The notes beneath the pieces were generated by a model. It did not search any database, was not told the origin of the DNA, and saw only the letters and a program-made list of their open reading frames with translations. Shown piece by piece: positions 32,206 through 42,217 of a stretch of DNA of 64,000 nucleotides (positions are counted from its first letter, which is position 1; every line of letters begins with the position of its first letter). Origin of the DNA: Rhynchopus euleeides (lineage: Eukaryota; Euglenozoa; Diplonemea; Diplonemida; Diplonemidae); contig OY723245.1 of assembly GCA_963210315.1 (NCBI GenBank), forward strand, positions 558,001-622,000. The letters run 5' to 3'. The position numbers were made by a program, and so were the translations under genes.

Positions 32206-32756
32206 AGTTCGGCGCGATAAAGCTTTGCTGCTGTGTCACTGCGAGGAACGCTTGTTGGAAGGGAGCAACGGCAGCACTGCAGCGGAGACTCGAGTCCCTC
32301 GGCCTTGGATCTCACGTCACAAAAAGGGGGCGATGGGGCCAACAATTTCTGGGCGACCCAGAAAACACCACTCCAAAGGCAACGCTGCTCGCATGCATCT
32401 GCAAGTCCAAATCCTGGGGCAACAGCGAGGATGTGCCAGAAGTGCCAGAACCAACGCCATCCGGTACAGTGCCTGTGCAGCAGCATATCTGCATTGTGTG
32501 CTCCAAAGTTGTCCACACGAGAGAAGCACTGTTTGCGCATTATGATGCTGCACATCGGCCACAAAACAACGCGCCGTGTCAGACTTGCACTGTCACATGC
32601 CAGGAGTGCGGCAAACGGACAAAATCGAAGGGACTGAGCCAGCACTACCTCAGTCACCATTCGCGCGTGCTGACACAAAAGCGTTGCTGTGTTTGTTTCG
32701 AGCTCTTTAAAACCACTGTAAAGCGCGACGAGCACATGAGATCCGCGCACCCGTAA
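32142..32756 (+). CDS. Element T ORF3, three C2H2 zinc fingers
   Basis: 204 residues. The C-terminal half holds three fingers: CIVC-x12-HYDAAH, CQEC-x11-HYLSH and CCVC-x12-HMRSAH, the last ending at the stop codon. The N-terminal half is less constrained and may not be translated as such. Fingers of this type bind DNA; in a transposon they would be expected to recognise terminal or subterminal repeats, here the ACCCGTCGAC-type words (inference). Confidence 0.65.
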   Translation: MQRTKGKGCGLLDQPSTPTLLKFGAIKLCCCVTARNACWKGATAALQRRLESLGLGSHVTKRGRWGQQFLGDPENTTPKATLLACICKSKSWGNSEDVPEVPEPTPSGTVPVQQHICIVCSKVVHTREALFAHYDAAHRPQNNAPCQTCTVTCQECGKRTKSKGLSQHYLSHHSRVLTQKRCCVCFELFKTTVKRDEHMRSAHP

Positions 32757-33213
32757 GTGAGGGGGGGGGGGTGTTTGGCAGTTCAGGTACGTAGGTGATT
32801 TGTTTGTCCTCGAGAGCGGGGTGACGTCGTGGGAGGGAGTTGTTTTGAGGCCCCACCCCCAGGCCCCCTGCCCACCTGGATGGCTCACCCCGGTCCACCG
32901 GTGGGCAGCCCCTTCACCAATGGGAACCAAAGGAATTGTAAATGGAAAGTAATGGGGGGGTGGGTCTGTGCAGGGAAGATGGCTCGGCGTGAAAAATAAC
33001 CTGATGCCATGCAAGGTACTCCCCTAGTTTTCAATGGAAATTGGCCCATATCAACAGGAAATGGCTGGAACACCCGTCGTTTCAGCAGGTTCACCCGTCG
33101 TGCCGACGGGTGCCACCCGTCGACTCGACGGGTGGACCCGTCGTTTCACCCGTCGTCATTTCACCCGTCGTCCCGACTAGTCGTCCGGGCGACTAGTCCG
33201 TGGTGTATGCCTA

Positions 33214-33698
33214 GGGGGGGGGGGGGGGGTGGGGGGGGGGGGGGAGGAAGCGGCTCTAGAATTTTTGGGTGTGGGCTGAAGGAATATCGCCCCTCCGCCC
33301 CCCTTCCCCACCTGCACCACCGGGTGTCAGATGCGTTCGCACCCTGCAAGGGACACAACAGATAGAAAAAAAAGAGAGCTCCACGAACCAACGCTGAGCC
33401 GCAACTGGCAAGGCAAATCGTATCATGTTTTTGCGAGGCAACAATGCCCCAATCGACTTTTGTTTCTTTTTCCACACTCACACACACAAGGTGACCCCTT
33501 TTTCGCACCGGCAGAGAAACGCACCCGAGCACCCCCTGGCGCTCTCGGTGTGGTGTTCTCCGCCACACCGCACCCCACACACTGCCCGAACACGCCACCC
33601 GATGCCTGCCATGCAGAGCACGCCCTGTTTGCCTTCTCCACAACATCCTCGCTCTTCCCCCCCCACTTTTGCCGCAGCCACACACACACACACAGCTG
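33214..33698. other. G-rich spacer after the transposon chain
   Basis: A G run interrupted by one T occupies 33214-33244. The remainder has CACA repeats at 33478-33490 and 33681-33693. No gene. Confidence 0.5.
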
Positions 33699-36600
33699 CT
33701 AGAGCAGATCATCAGCCGGAGGGGGTGCACTGCCGAGAACATCGTTTATCGGAGACTTCTTCAGGTCCTGTGGAGGAGGGGTCCCCCCAAGCAGGTCGTC
33801 CATCCCACCCGCAGGCGCCGGGGCTGCTGCAGGCGCAGCGGGCGACGGGGCGCCCCCCAACAGGTCGTCGGCAGGAGAGGCCTTAGCAGGTTGTGCCGGG
33901 GCTGGCGGCGGGGCACCGCCCAGCAGGTCACCTGCCCCGCTGGAGGGGTTCGCTGGGGCAGCGGCAGGGGCTCCGCCAAGCAGGTCGTCGCCGAGTGTGA
34001 GGCCGAGCCCGCCGATCTCCTGCGCAGGGAGGGGTTTGAGGTGGGTGGGGGTGCGGGTAAGCAAAGCTGAGATAGTCACAAACACCCCAAAGGGAACCCT
34101 CCCCACCCTAGATTTCCAACTGCGTTTCAAAGAGACACGCGTGGTGTGTTGTGCGACACTGGTGAACAGGGGTGCATGTGATCAACAGCATACCGTGATC
34201 TTGCTCTGGGCTTGCTGCAGGTGTGACTGCGCGGCGGACTGGATGCTCCAGCTGTTGGCAGGGACATCCCCATTTTTACACCTCTCCACCAGCGCGCTGT
34301 CCTTCAGGGCAACGCGCAGCTTGCGGCGGTCCGCATTGTTCGCGATGTCGCAGTGGTTCTTCAGGTCGTCGTCGTCGATAAGGTCTGACGTCATGACCTC
34401 CAGGCTCATGTCCTTCGCAGACAGCCCCCAGTAGTACTGCGGCAGCCCGATGGCCTTGAGGAACCTCCCCAGCGGATCGGACACATCGATGTCCACCGGA
34501 GCTGGCATCTTCTCGGTGAACTCCTGCACCATCACCGCACGCCCCGACGCCTCAGCCTCACGCACGTCCTTTCGGCTGGCAGCCTCAACACGCTGGATGT
34601 TATCGAGGGGCGACCGCTCGTGCTCCGTGATCCACCCCAGCGCGTGGTCACCCACAAGGTTGGGGTCCTCGATACCCTGCGGGAGGTGGTGGTGGTGGTG
34701 GTGGTGGTGGTGGTGGTGGTGTGGGCAGGGGTGTGGGCAGGGGTGTGTGGGGTCAACCCGGTGCCCAAAGAGTGGCTTGCTGGCATACCTTGAGGATGGC
34801 GGCGCGGTGTGTCGCGTCGTCAATGCCAAACAGCTTGAGTGACGCGTCGTCAACCAGCCCGCAGGCAAGCGTCTCCAGAGAGATGTCACGGCTCGTCAGG
34901 AAGTCGTAGTACTGAGGGAGCTTCACAGCAGCGAGGAAGCGCCCGAGGGGTGTGGATGTGTCGCAGGACGCCTCGAGAGGCGCAAACGCGGTGCAGGCCG
35001 CCTGCAGATCCGCCCGGGCGGCCGCCTCCTCCGACACAATCTGTGAGCGTGCCCGCGCCTCGTCAGCCTCCTTTGTCTCAAGGCCTGCGTTGGGTGCAGC
35101 AGACGGCATGCCGAGATCGAGGTCGAGATCGTCGAACATGGCGCTCGCATCTGCCCCACGGGATGCAGCCGCAGGGGCAGGGGCAGGGGCGCCGAGGAAG
35201 TCGTCGTCGTCGAGGTCCAGGTCGTCGTCCAGCGCAATGTCCTGGAACTTCGGTCCCTTGGCGGGCTGCTGCGCAGCCTTGATCTTCTCCTCGTCCTGCG
35301 CCAGCGCAAGGATGCGCGCCCTGTGCTTCGCGTTGGAGACACCCCAGTGTTCCAAATCGGTTCCGTCGATGAGCTCGCTTGTCAGCAGGTCGATGGTCAT
35401 CTTATTCTCAACTGCAAGCGGTGTGTAGTACTGCGCAAGCCCTGCAGCAATCAGCAGACGCCCGAAGGGGTCCTGCATGGCACCAGGGGGAGGGGGCTGG
35501 TCGTCGTCAGCATCGTCGTCGTCGTCGCCATCATCACCATCCCCACCATCGTCATCTTCAGCGACATCGTCTTCTTCGGCTTCGTCATCACTAACCACCT
35601 TCTTGGATTCAATCTCCGGGCCAAGCAGGCCCGCGTCGTCGGAGTGCATCACAACCTTCGGTGGGGCCTCCACCGCAGGTTGGGGCGCAGGCTCTGTGAC
35701 AGCAGGGCCCCCGATGCAGTCGGTGGAATCGAGCATCCGAGCCACCTCCTGTTTGAACTTCTCGTTCTCCTCCTTCTTGTCGCTCTTCGCCCACATCGCC
35801 AGGATCTGCGCAAGATGCTCTTTGAACATCGGCTGCCAGTAGCTGCGGGGAGAGGCGGGTGTGGCGGTGGGTGTGGCAGCACATCGACATACTTCAGCAC
35901 CCAGCCCTCCGGCTTGCCCAGCCGGATCTCAGTCTCCAGCTGCGCCTTATCCCGCAGCTGCTCCAGAGGGAGCATCTTCTGGGTCTGGTGGATGTACACC
36001 GTCCGCAGGTACCGCACAAACCGTTTGATGTCCGGTGAGTGGAACATCATGTCGAACTCAGGAGCATCCGGCTTCCCGTCGATACCAATCTGCGGCGGCA
36101 TGACAAGGATGGCGTACAGCTCCTTCTTGCTGTCCTGCGCCACGAGCACCTTGGAGATGTCCGCGACACGCACACACCGCTTCACATCCGCGGTGGTCGA
36201 ACAGAGGTAGACGCACTTGTCCCCCAACACGCAGACCATGTCGCTTGTCCCAAAGTCAGACCCGAGCTGCTTGACGGTGTCAAGCCAGTGGATGACTGCC
36301 ATCTTCAGGAAGGCAAACGCTTCCCCATACTCATCAGGCACAGGCGCGATCGGCAGATCGGTCCGCGGATCTGTCGGAGGCAACCCATAGCTGTAGTCGG
36401 CAGGGGCAGCCCCAGCCGCCGCGGGCGCATCGGACGGCGCTGCCTGGCCCCGCTTCTCCCGCACAACCTCAATGAGCCCATTCATCCACTTGTCGTACTG
36501 CTCGCGTGTGGAGGCGCGCAGCAGCCACTTCTCCTTGCCGCCCGACAGGATGCCCTTTCGCGAGGCACCCCCCGCAAAGTGCACTGTGAACCCCAGCTCC

Positions 36601-36773
36601 TCCCGCTCCAGCCTCTCCACGTGGTCCACGATGAGCACGTCTTTGGGCTGTGCGTTAGGCTTCGACGCCTCCTTCAGATCCAGCACATGGATCTGCCCGT
36701 TCTGCAACCGCAGAGCCACAGGCGCCCACCGCTTCCATGCCCCTCGCTTTTCGAGGTACCCCTCGAGCGACAT
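33699..36773 (-). CDS. PH-domain scaffold with three SAM-like domains and DDLLGGAP repeats
   Basis: Four exons: 36773-35893, 35842-34789, 34676-34194 and 34019-33699; introns of 50, 112 and 174 nt (GTATGT, GTATGC, GTATGC) all in frame; 912 residues. Residues 1-100 are a PH domain (MSLEGYLEKRGAWKRWAPVA ... WLLRASTREQYDKWMNGL). A second PH-like or novel domain follows to about 290. After an extremely acidic linker come three related SAM-like domains near 415-475, 590-645 and 710-770, each starting (D/T)PxGRxLxAxxLxQYY and containing LxxxLxDxxxLxxxxI. The C-terminal 105 residues repeat DDLLGGAP. The latter resembles clathrin-adaptor or EH-type linear motifs. A membrane-recruited oligomeric scaffold in trafficking is plausible; no exact homologue is recognised. 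Aspartate-rich linkers are encoded by GTC/GTCGTC runs on the plus strand. Confidence 0.8.
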
Positions 36774-37435
36774 GCTCGCCCTGCGCCGCCCCGCAGCGGC
36801 TTTCCCTGCAGGTGTGCAGTGGAGTGTGGTGTTGTGGGGGGGGGGGGGGGGGGTGGGGGGTGGGGAGAGGGGGGTGTGACTTTTTTGAATGTCCAGAGTG
36901 ACTAGAAAAAGCAAGTCTCCCAGCAGACTCCTCGCAATGCCAAGCCCTTCTAAGTTCTTGTAGCACACCACAACCAGATATGCTGTGTGCGGGAGGGTGG
37001 GGGGCAGGGGGCATCCTCACCCAAACACTCCCTGTGTAGCTGTGGATCTGCAAAGCAGAGGTGCCTCCCCGCTCGATTGCCCCGATTGTGCCCTGAGAGA
37101 TGGGGGGGGGGGGGGGGGGTGATTCCTAAATTGATCCGATTTTTGAGGGCTGTCGGAGCAGAAGGGGGGGTGGGGTGAGGGGGTGGCACACACCAAGCGA
37201 GAGAGGTAAGTGAAACTGCTCGGAGTGGCAAAAAAAAGAGGGCCCGGCAGTGGCGCTGAGTCCACTCACCTCCCCCCCCCCATCCCCTCCAACTGGCACC
37301 ACCCCCCCCCTCACCCCAGCTGAGGCGCTGCCCCCCCCCCGTTGGGTCGAAAAAATGCAACAATCAAACGCGGCAACAGGTCAATGAACTGATTACAATT
37401 TGCCCTGTTGGGGATGTAGCCAACTGCCACCCCCC
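36774..37435. other. Intergenic spacer with G runs
   Basis: 660 bp without a supported gene. G runs lie at about 36838-36853 and 37102-37118; C runs at 37267-37280 and 37329-37340. Confidence 0.5.
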
Positions 37436-38301
37436 CCAAGGCTGGCAGCAAATTTTTACTGCACTTTACTGCACTTTATTTTACTGCATTTTACTGCATT
37501 TTATTGTATTTTATTTTCCGGATTTTTGGATAAAGTGCATGGTCCTTAGTGGTGCCTTGGGCTTCGCATACGTACAGCTGGGAGGACCACTATGGACAGG
37601 CCAAATGCTGGAGTCACACCCACTTTACAGAGGTGCAGCCACGTCTGCAAGTTTGCGGACAGCCGCAAACCCGCAGAAGATGGCAAAAAGTACCGCTCCT
37701 GCACGGAGGTTCTCCTGAAGGTCACAGGGACGCACCAAGGCTCCGGCAGAGAATGCAGGCCGGGATGGATGTGCCCTGCCTATGTTGGGTCGGTGGGTTC
37801 GCAGGACCTGATCGGTGCGGCCTCCGCCTGGCTTCAGTCCTGCTTTGAGTGCTTTCAGTCCGCTCTGATGTCCAGCCTCCCCGAACGGGATGGTGAAGAA
37901 CCCGTACGCCAGAGCTCAGCTGTACAACGTCCGAGGAAGGTGGACTGCCCACCGCACACCGCCGTGCTGGTCCGCCCTGCTGCGCCTGCGGTGCTGGGGT
38001 GCGCCTGCTGCCTGATTGGCCCCGGCACTCGGAAGCAGCATCAAGCATGCCGAACAGCAGCAGGGCGGGCCTGGCGGGGGCACTGCCTTGGTGGCCTTGT
38101 GTTGGCCAGAGTGGGCGGATCAGGGTCCCCTGGCACGGCAGGTCAGCATCCTGCCCACCGTCACGCCGAGCCACCCCTACAACACGCTCTCCTGCACTTT
38201 ATTGCACTTTACTGCATTTTACTGCACTTTACTGCATTTTATTGCACTTTATTTTATTTTATGTTTTTTATTTTTAAAATGCAGCATTTGTCCAGCCTTG
38301 G
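37436..38301. mobile_element. Element Y with TTTTACTGCAC repeats at both ends
   Basis: Short inverted ends CCAAGGCTGG at 37436 and CCAGCCTTGG ending 38301, with C runs on both outer sides. Both flanks of the interior carry arrays of TTTACTGCA(C/T)TTTA words (37452-37515 and 38190-38262), unusually in the same orientation rather than inverted. The 670-bp interior is GC-rich, with no confident gene. Target duplication cannot be defined inside the C runs. Confidence 0.55.
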
Positions 38302-38346
38302 CCCCCCCCACACCACCCACCACCAAAGGCAGCGGGAGGGGGGGGG

Positions 38347-39458
38347 CAGGGGTGTAAATAAGGCCGACTCCCGACTCCCGACTCGCGCCGGATTTTTTGG
38401 GATTGGGAGGGTTGCCTTGCTTCCCTTAGGGAATGTGCGGTATTAGGCACCCCATGGCCAAAATGACCCCACTGCGATCCGCACAGACTCCAAATATTCA
38501 AAAGAAAGGGTTTTTGGAACACCCGAGGAGGGGGGGTCCCGATGGGTGGGTGGGGGTGTGGGGGTCCCGCTGGGTGGGACATGGTGTGTGCCTCCCAGTC
38601 ATCTTCTTCATTACCGGTCTCTGAACTGGGGTGAGTTCATTGCCAAACCACTGCTGTGAATACGGCGCCCCTTTCCCGCCCCTTTTGCCAGATCCTGGCA
38701 GCTCCCAAGAAGAGTTGTGTTCCGCCCCCATCAGGTGGTTGATCATACCGCAGCGCACACGTGCACAACCACACACACTCCACACAGATGCGTCACACAT
38801 GTGACGCAACTGTTGCGACACAACATGCCTCAGGTAGAGGCAGTAGTGTTTGACTCACAGCCAACATAGCTCTCAGTGGGGCCGTGGATGGTGTGGATGC
38901 ATCCATGCATGCATCCACGGCATCCAGGGATGCCCGAAAATGTCAAAAAATGGATTTTCGATTTGGCATACAGGCATTCATCCACTGCAGGCAGGCCTGC
39001 ATGCAGGGCTTCGGAGCTCCAGGCTGTGTGTGGATGCATCCACAAAATTTGTGGATGCATGCGCTGCATGCACGGGAAATACTGAGAGCTATGCAGCCAA
39101 ATACTGCTGCCGTGAGTGAGGTGCTCGCAGCGTGTGGGGCGCTGCGGGCGAAGTGGGGGGTTGGCTGGGACAGCCAACATGGCGCTGTGCGTCGCGTGCT
39201 TCTTCGCGGACCACCTCGCACGCGGGAAGACCCCGCAAGCTCCGAGTCAGTCCGCCCTGACCGAATGGTGGGCGACTGCTGGAGGGTCCATGGGACTCTC
39301 CACGGCAGAGGTGGCCGTACTACAGGATGCGTGCAGGATTGAGTAGGGTTTGAGACCGCCCGTCCCCCCCAGCCCCCCACCCCAGGTACCTTAGGTGACT
39401 GTAAATAACCGACTCCCGACTCCCGACTCCTGACCCCCAAACCTTATTTACAGCCCTG
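38347..39458. mobile_element. hAT-like element K (CCGACTCCCGACT words)
   Basis: Ends CAGGGGTGTAAATAAGG (38347) and CTTATTTACAGCCCTG (to 39458) are inverted. CAGGG...CCCTG ends fit the hAT superfamily; the flanks are runs of at least 8 G on both sides, so an 8-bp duplication is compatible but not provable. The arms contain CCGACTCCCGACTCCCGACT. The interior has element S and a short open frame (39179-39346, MALCVACFFADHLARG...) of unknown meaning. Confidence 0.65.
38869..39089. mobile_element. Short TIR element S (GATGCATCCA words)
   Basis: Ends GCTCTCAGT and ACTGAGAGC with TA on each side (38867-38868, 39090-39091). 221 bp. The arms repeat GATGCATCCA and TGGATGCATG. No coding capacity. Nested in K. 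Confidence 0.7.
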
Positions 39459-39527
39459 GGGGGGGGGGAGGGATGGAGTGGGTCGTACCCAGGGGCCGGA
39501 TCTGGCAGAGGGGAGGGGGGGGGGGGT

Positions 39528-40678
39528 TAGGGGGGGTCAAATGCCACCCTTTTACGTGGACAAACACGATTTTTCAAAAAACCGGCGCAGAGGCCCCAAA
39601 GCCCCCGTAAACCCTCCAAACCCCCCCAGATCGGTCCGGAAACCCATCGAACCCCACTTTTCCACCATTCCGGGCACCTCAGGTGCCCGAATTGGGGTAC
39701 CTAAATTTTGTGCCACCGTTTGGTACCGGACAGTGCCACTGTGTGGGAGGTTGGAAAAGAAAATGCCCCAACACACCACATCTGAGGGTTGCAATGCATG
39801 TTGCTTGCCAACCACGTCATCCGGTGGGTGTCAGGCGCTATGTAGGTGGCATTAGCCAGGTCTTCGATGTGTTCTGGCTTGTATATATACCTCCCTGCCA
39901 CCATGCACCGGGAGGCTGCCTGTAGGTACGGAACAGTCCAGATGGTCGTGTGATTCCTGTGCAGCAGTGCTCCACAACCGGGATGTGTTGACAACGACTG
40001 TTGCAACACGAGCTGTACATTCCGGGAACACATGAAGTGCGCTGTCGTGGTACCCATTGTGCCAGAATTGGTAGTTGCTGCGGTCTACTTTGCCTGGCCC
40101 AAGAGCACTGGTACTGAACGGTGCAATATGCGTGGCGAGGTGAATACAACGGAAGCGCGCAAAGTCAATACAGCTCTCGGATGGCGGGTGGTGGTGCCAC
40201 TAGTGTGTGACGTTCACTCGAGGATACAACGCATCACAATGAATCAGCAACCGTGGACCGAGTACAATACGCTCTCTGTGGCTGGTGTGGGGGACAAAGG
40301 CAGTGCCTGTGCCGCAGGCAGGGAGGTATATATACAAGCCAGAACACATCGAAGACCTGGCTAATGCCACCTACATAGCGCCTGACACCCACCGGATGAC
40401 GTGGTTGGCAAGCAACATGCATTGCAACCCTCAGATGTGGTGTGTTGGGGCATTTTCTTTTCCAACCTCCCACACAGTGGCACTGTACGGTACCAAACGG
40501 TGGCACAAAATTTAGGTACCCCAATTCGGGCACCTGAGGTGCCCGGAATGGTGGAAAAGTGGGGTTCGATGGGTTTCCGGACCGATCTGGGGGGGTTTGG
40601 AGGGTTTACGGGGGCTTTGGGGCCTCTGCGCCGGTTTTTTGAAAAATCGTGTTTGTCACCCCCATTTGACCCCCCCTA
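39528..40678. mobile_element. TIR element A (TAGGGGGGGTCAAATG ends)
   Basis: Inverted repeats of about 370 bp, 39528-39898 and 40310-40678, more than 95% identical by eye. Ends TAGGGGGGGTCAAATG (right) and TAGGGGGGGTCAAATG (left). Interior of 410 bp has no gene. It is preceded by a G run and followed by 13 G and element B1. Confidence 0.85.
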
Positions 40679-40954
40679 GGGGGGGGGGGGGTAGGGGGGG
40701 TCATAAGCCCCCCTAAAAACGTACAAATACCAAAAATTTCAACATACCATCAGAACCGCCCTAATACCTGATCTGACCCGAAAATCCGACCCATACCCCC
40801 CCGGAAACCGTCTGGAGCCCACTTGTGACACCTGATGCGCACTTTTGTGATGATTTTTTGGGGTCCTAAAAAATGTACCTCAGTTTCGTACCTTGCCTTT
40901 GTACCTGAACCACTCCCGACCGCAATATTTCGTTCTTTGCCTTTTCTGCGGTGG

Positions 40955-41190
40955 TTCCGGCTCAGGTGGCACGATGTTGCCTCCCCAGTGCCTCGGCAAG
41001 GTCTTTCTTGTACCTGATTGGTGGGAATGTTGTGTTGTTGCGCCAGCTGAATGAGTTCAGCCACCTTCTGGGTGTAGTACTTCGATCGCAGATGGGTCAT
41101 TGTGAGTACTTCGTACGCCTGCGAGGCTGCATCGGCATTAGGCAGCGTTGCAGATGTGTCTTTGCTTCGTCGATCTCAGCCTGTGAAGGC
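40955..41190 (-). pseudogene. B1 copy of the small Lys-rich B protein (broken)
   Basis: Aligns with the intact frame at 43716-43985 of B2 (…MRSKYYTQKVAELI.L.QQHNIPTNQV). In B1 an extra A after CAGGT shifts the frame at QV, and the upstream part is also out of frame. Non-functional in this copy. Confidence 0.6.
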
Positions 41191-41589
41191 ACGATTGGGA
41201 TATTGGACGACCTGAGAGTCGAAATGATTATGTTTGTGCTGTGTAATTTGCGCCCCCCGCAGGATATGCACACCACGCAGTCTCAACAGCACGTATGAGA
41301 GTGTACCATGTGAGGACTCAACGAAGTCATTGGATAGGCATCTGCCTGCCGACTCAACCCCCACAGTGCGACCGCAAGATCGTCAGGGATGTCTCAACGC
41401 CAGGGGAATACTCTCCCCTGGCGTTGTACAACCCTACTCTTAATCCTGGGGTCCTCTCCTGGAGGCGGTGGTGGCGGGCCCGCAACGCTTCGTACTTCCG
41501 GTACGGACTGGGGTAGTCTGCCCGGCTGACCCGCTCATCGCTTCCTAGATCATCTGCTGCTCTGGAGCTGCCATCACTCACTGCCCACA

Positions 41590-41910
41590 TCAGTTGGTGT
41601 AGGGGTAGGAGCAGGAGGAGTGGGAGGAGTAGGAGTGCAGGTGACATCTTTCTTGGCCAGCAAGGAACGCCGCTTTTCGCACGTGCGTGCAGTTGATGCA
41701 CCACCTCATATATCTGTCGTCACCACGTCCCACTCGCTCTCCTATGTACCCAGCCCGACGGAGCGCCCGAAATAATGTCGCCTCACGGATGTCGTGTGCC
41801 GTTTTCTTCTGACGCAGGTCTGCCACAACGCTCTCTGCCGGGACCCCGCACATCTCCCGTTTGGCGAGCGTCTTTCGAGCAAGGTACCCCTCTGCAGCAG
41901 CATCTGACAC
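41590..41910 (-). pseudogene. B1 copy of the HTH-like B protein (frameshifted)
   Basis: Starts MSDAAAEGYLARKTLAKREM and runs parallel to the B2 protein to CTHVRK, where a 2-nt deletion (TTTTCGCAC against TTTTCCCGCAC in B2) shifts the frame. The 3' part of the protein is found in another frame (41354-41704). Confidence 0.65.
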
Positions 41911-42217
41911 CTCTGCGAGGCCCTAGGCACACGGCATGTGTTACTCGGCGTGCTGGGTGAGCGTAGTGATACCCTTTCCTTGCAAAGAACGAAATACTGC
42001 GGTCGGGAGTGGTTCAGGTACAAAGGCAAGGTACGAAACTGAGGTACATTTTTTAGGACCCCAAAAAATCATCACAAAAGTGCGCATCAGGTGTCACAAG
42101 TGGGCTCCAGACGGTTTCCGGGGGGGTATGGGTCGGATTTTCGGGTCAGATCAGGTATTAGGGCGGTTCTGATGGTATGTTGAAAAATGTGGTTTTGTAC
42201 GGGCTTATGACCCCCCC

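Larger units (their letters stand above)
30192..33205 (+). mobile_element. TIR element T with two plus-strand genes
   Basis: Long inverted repeats: 30192-30488 and 32931-33205, termini CACCACGGACTAGTCG, TA on both sides (30190-30191, 33206-33207). The outer arms iterate ACCCGTCGACTCGACGGGT. The inner arms are unique, from CCATTTCCTGTTGATATGGG to CCATTTACAATTCCT. Inside are a 322-codon gene, a 99-codon frame and a C2H2-finger frame, all on plus, opposite to the host cluster. It is the only fully coding element in the chain. No DDE or other known recombinase is seen. Confidence 0.85.

Noticed and set aside
37549-38446. Plus-strand frames inside element Y as transposase candidates
   Set aside because: The long frame extends through the word array and beyond the element; no motif and no homologous copy to compare.
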